5,708 bases of DNA from Nocardioidaceae bacterium. GTDB taxonomy: Bacteria > Actinomycetota > Actinomycetes > Propionibacteriales > Nocardioidaceae. Positions 4,726 through 5,708 of this stretch are shown here, one piece after another. A program made the translations under genes and the position numbers. Position 1 is the stretch's first letter, and each line of letters begins with the position of its first letter. The stretch is taken from the NCBI GenBank assembly GCA_025966335.1, contig JAICRS010000194.1, forward strand, positions 1 through 5,708, written 5' to 3'. Below the pieces are notes generated by a model. That model had not been told where the DNA came from, searched no databases, and saw only the letters and a list, made by a program, of their open reading frames with translations.

Positions 4726-5708
4726 ATGCGTGCGCTGACCACACTGCCCCTGACCGCGAACACGCTCGAGGTCTCGGAGCTGCCCGACCCGGTCCCGGGC
4801 GCCGGCGAGCTGCTCGTCGACGGCCTCGCGGTCGGGGTGTGCGGCACGGACAAGGAGATCGCCCACGGTGACTACGGGTGGGCACCGCCCGGCAGGGAGC
4901 GGCTGGTGCTCGGTCACGAGTCGCTGGGCCGGGTCCGCGAGGCGCCCGCCGGCAGCGGCTTCGACCCGGGAGACCTGGTGGTCGGCGTGGTCCGGCGGCC
5001 GGACCCGGAGCCGTGCGGGGCCTGCGCGCACGGCGAGTTCGACATGTGCCGCAACGGGGGCTACACCGAGCACGGGATCAAGGAGCTCGACGGTTTCGCC
5101 AGCGAGCAGTGGACCTGCGACGCCGACTACGCGGTCAAGCTCGACGCTCGCCTCGAGGACGTCGGCATGCTGATGGAGCCGACCACCGTGGTGGCCAAGG
5201 CCTGGGAGCAGGTGGAGCGGATCGGCGCACGTGCGTGGTTCGATCCGCAGACGGTGCTGGTCACCGGCGCCGGGCCGATCGGGCTGCTCGCCGCCCTGCT
5301 CGGCCGGCAGCGCGGTCTCGACGTGCACGTGCTGGATCTGGTCACCGAGGGACCCAAGCCCGGCCTGGTCGCCGACATCGGCGCCACCTACCACCACGAG
5401 GGGCTCGAGGTCCTCACCGACAAGCTGCAGCCCGATGTGGTCATCGAGGCGACCGGCGTGGGACAGCTCGTCTTCGGCGCGATGGCGGGGACGGCGTCGT
5501 ACGGCATCGTCTGCCTGACCGGGGTCTCCTCCGGCGGCCGGAAGATCCCGGTCGACGCCGGGCTGGTGAACCGCGACATCGTCCTGGAGAACGACGCGGT
5601 GGTCGGGTCGGTGAACGCGAACCTGCGCCACTACGCGCAGGCGGCCGAGTCCCTCGCAGCCGCGGACCTGGACTGGTTGAACCGGCTGGTCACCCGCCGG
5701 GTGCCGCT
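4726..5708 (+). CDS. Zinc-dependent glucose 1-dehydrogenase-like enzyme (runs off right edge)
   Basis: A medium-chain dehydrogenase/reductase resembling the Haloferax/Thermoplasma-type glucose 1-dehydrogenases, which oxidise glucose to gluconolactone with NAD(P)+ in the cytoplasm. The 327 codons present cover nearly all of a usual 350-residue protein. Catalytic-zinc positions are CGTD (Cys39), GHE (His64, Glu65) and the family signature MEPTTVVAKAW (Glu151). A structural-zinc lobe is suggested by RRPDPEPCGAC and DMC (Cys97, Cys100, Cys108). It has three cysteines in a C-x2-C-x7-C spacing, so Asp93 could be the fourth ligand, as in some family members. The Rossmann loop GAGPIG spans 181-186, and VLDLVTEG (around 203-210) follows the second strand. 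The ATG at 4726 starts the homology directly; the frame stays open to the edge, 28 bases after the GT87-like stop. The true substrate could be another aldose; specificity for NAD or NADP is not settled here. Confidence 0.88.
   Translation, partial: MRALTTLPLTANTLEVSELPDPVPGAGELLVDGLAVGVCGTDKEIAHGDYGWAPPGRERLVLGHESLGRVREAPAGSGFDPGDLVVGVVRRPDPEPCGACAHGEFDMCRNGGYTEHGIKELDGFASEQWTCDADYAVKLDARLEDVGMLMEPTTVVAKAWEQVERIGARAWFDPQTVLVTGAGPIGLLAALLGRQRGLDVHVLDLVTEGPKPGLVADIGATYHHEGLEVLTDKLQPDVVIEATGVGQLVFGAMAGTASYGIVCLTGVSSGGRKIPVDAGLVNRDIVLENDAVVGSVNANLRHYAQAAESLAAADLDWLNRLVTRRVP

Noticed and set aside
4697..4726. Rho-independent terminator between the GT87-like gene and the dehydrogenase
   Set aside because: The only hairpin there has a six-pair stem, no trailing T-run and ends four bases before the next ATG, so an operator or chance repeat is more likely.
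4687..5631. A 314-codon minus-strand open frame opposite the dehydrogenase gene
   Set aside because: The plus strand encodes clear zinc and nucleotide-binding motifs in one continuous frame. The minus frame is compositionally a shadow (Arg/His/Val/Gly rich).

Overview
The window looks like chromosomal DNA of a high-GC actinobacterium. The base composition is strongly G/C-rich with G/C at most third codon positions. GTG and TTG starts occur, and the proteins are of actinobacterial type, suggestive of Nocardioides or another Propionibacteriales; the genus is an inference only. No mobile element, CRISPR array, rRNA or tRNA is visible.

Left arm (minus strand, 1-797): a PadR-family regulator gene is followed after 16 bases by the start of ino1, the gene for inositol-3-phosphate synthase, which runs off the left edge. 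The two very probably form one transcription unit read leftward. A 219-base divergent intergenic region (798-1016) follows. It holds a dense cluster of TATCG/CGATA half-sites that overlaps the likely padR promoter, which is the best regulatory candidate in the window.

Middle (plus strand, 1017-4697): a class A penicillin-binding protein of the PonA type (transglycosylase plus transpeptidase) starts at a TTG codon and ends in a long proline-rich extracytoplasmic tail. Six bases after its stop begins a polytopic membrane protein of the GT87/DUF2029 polyprenyl-phosphate-sugar-dependent glycosyltransferase type. From memory, the order ino1 - PadR - (divergent) ponA - GT87-like membrane protein matches the Rv0046c-Rv0051 region of Mycobacterium tuberculosis and a similar Streptomyces region, so this is a conserved actinobacterial envelope locus.

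Right arm (4726-5708): a zinc-dependent medium-chain glucose 1-dehydrogenase-like gene runs off the right edge. It seems to have its own, possibly leaderless, promoter and is probably not functionally tied to the envelope genes.

Taken together, ino1 supplies inositol phosphate for phosphatidylinositol and its mannosides, ponA builds peptidoglycan, and the GT87-like protein probably adds a sugar to an envelope glycoconjugate. I found no convincing undescribed system; the points worth following are regulatory sites, start-site choice and the PBP tail.
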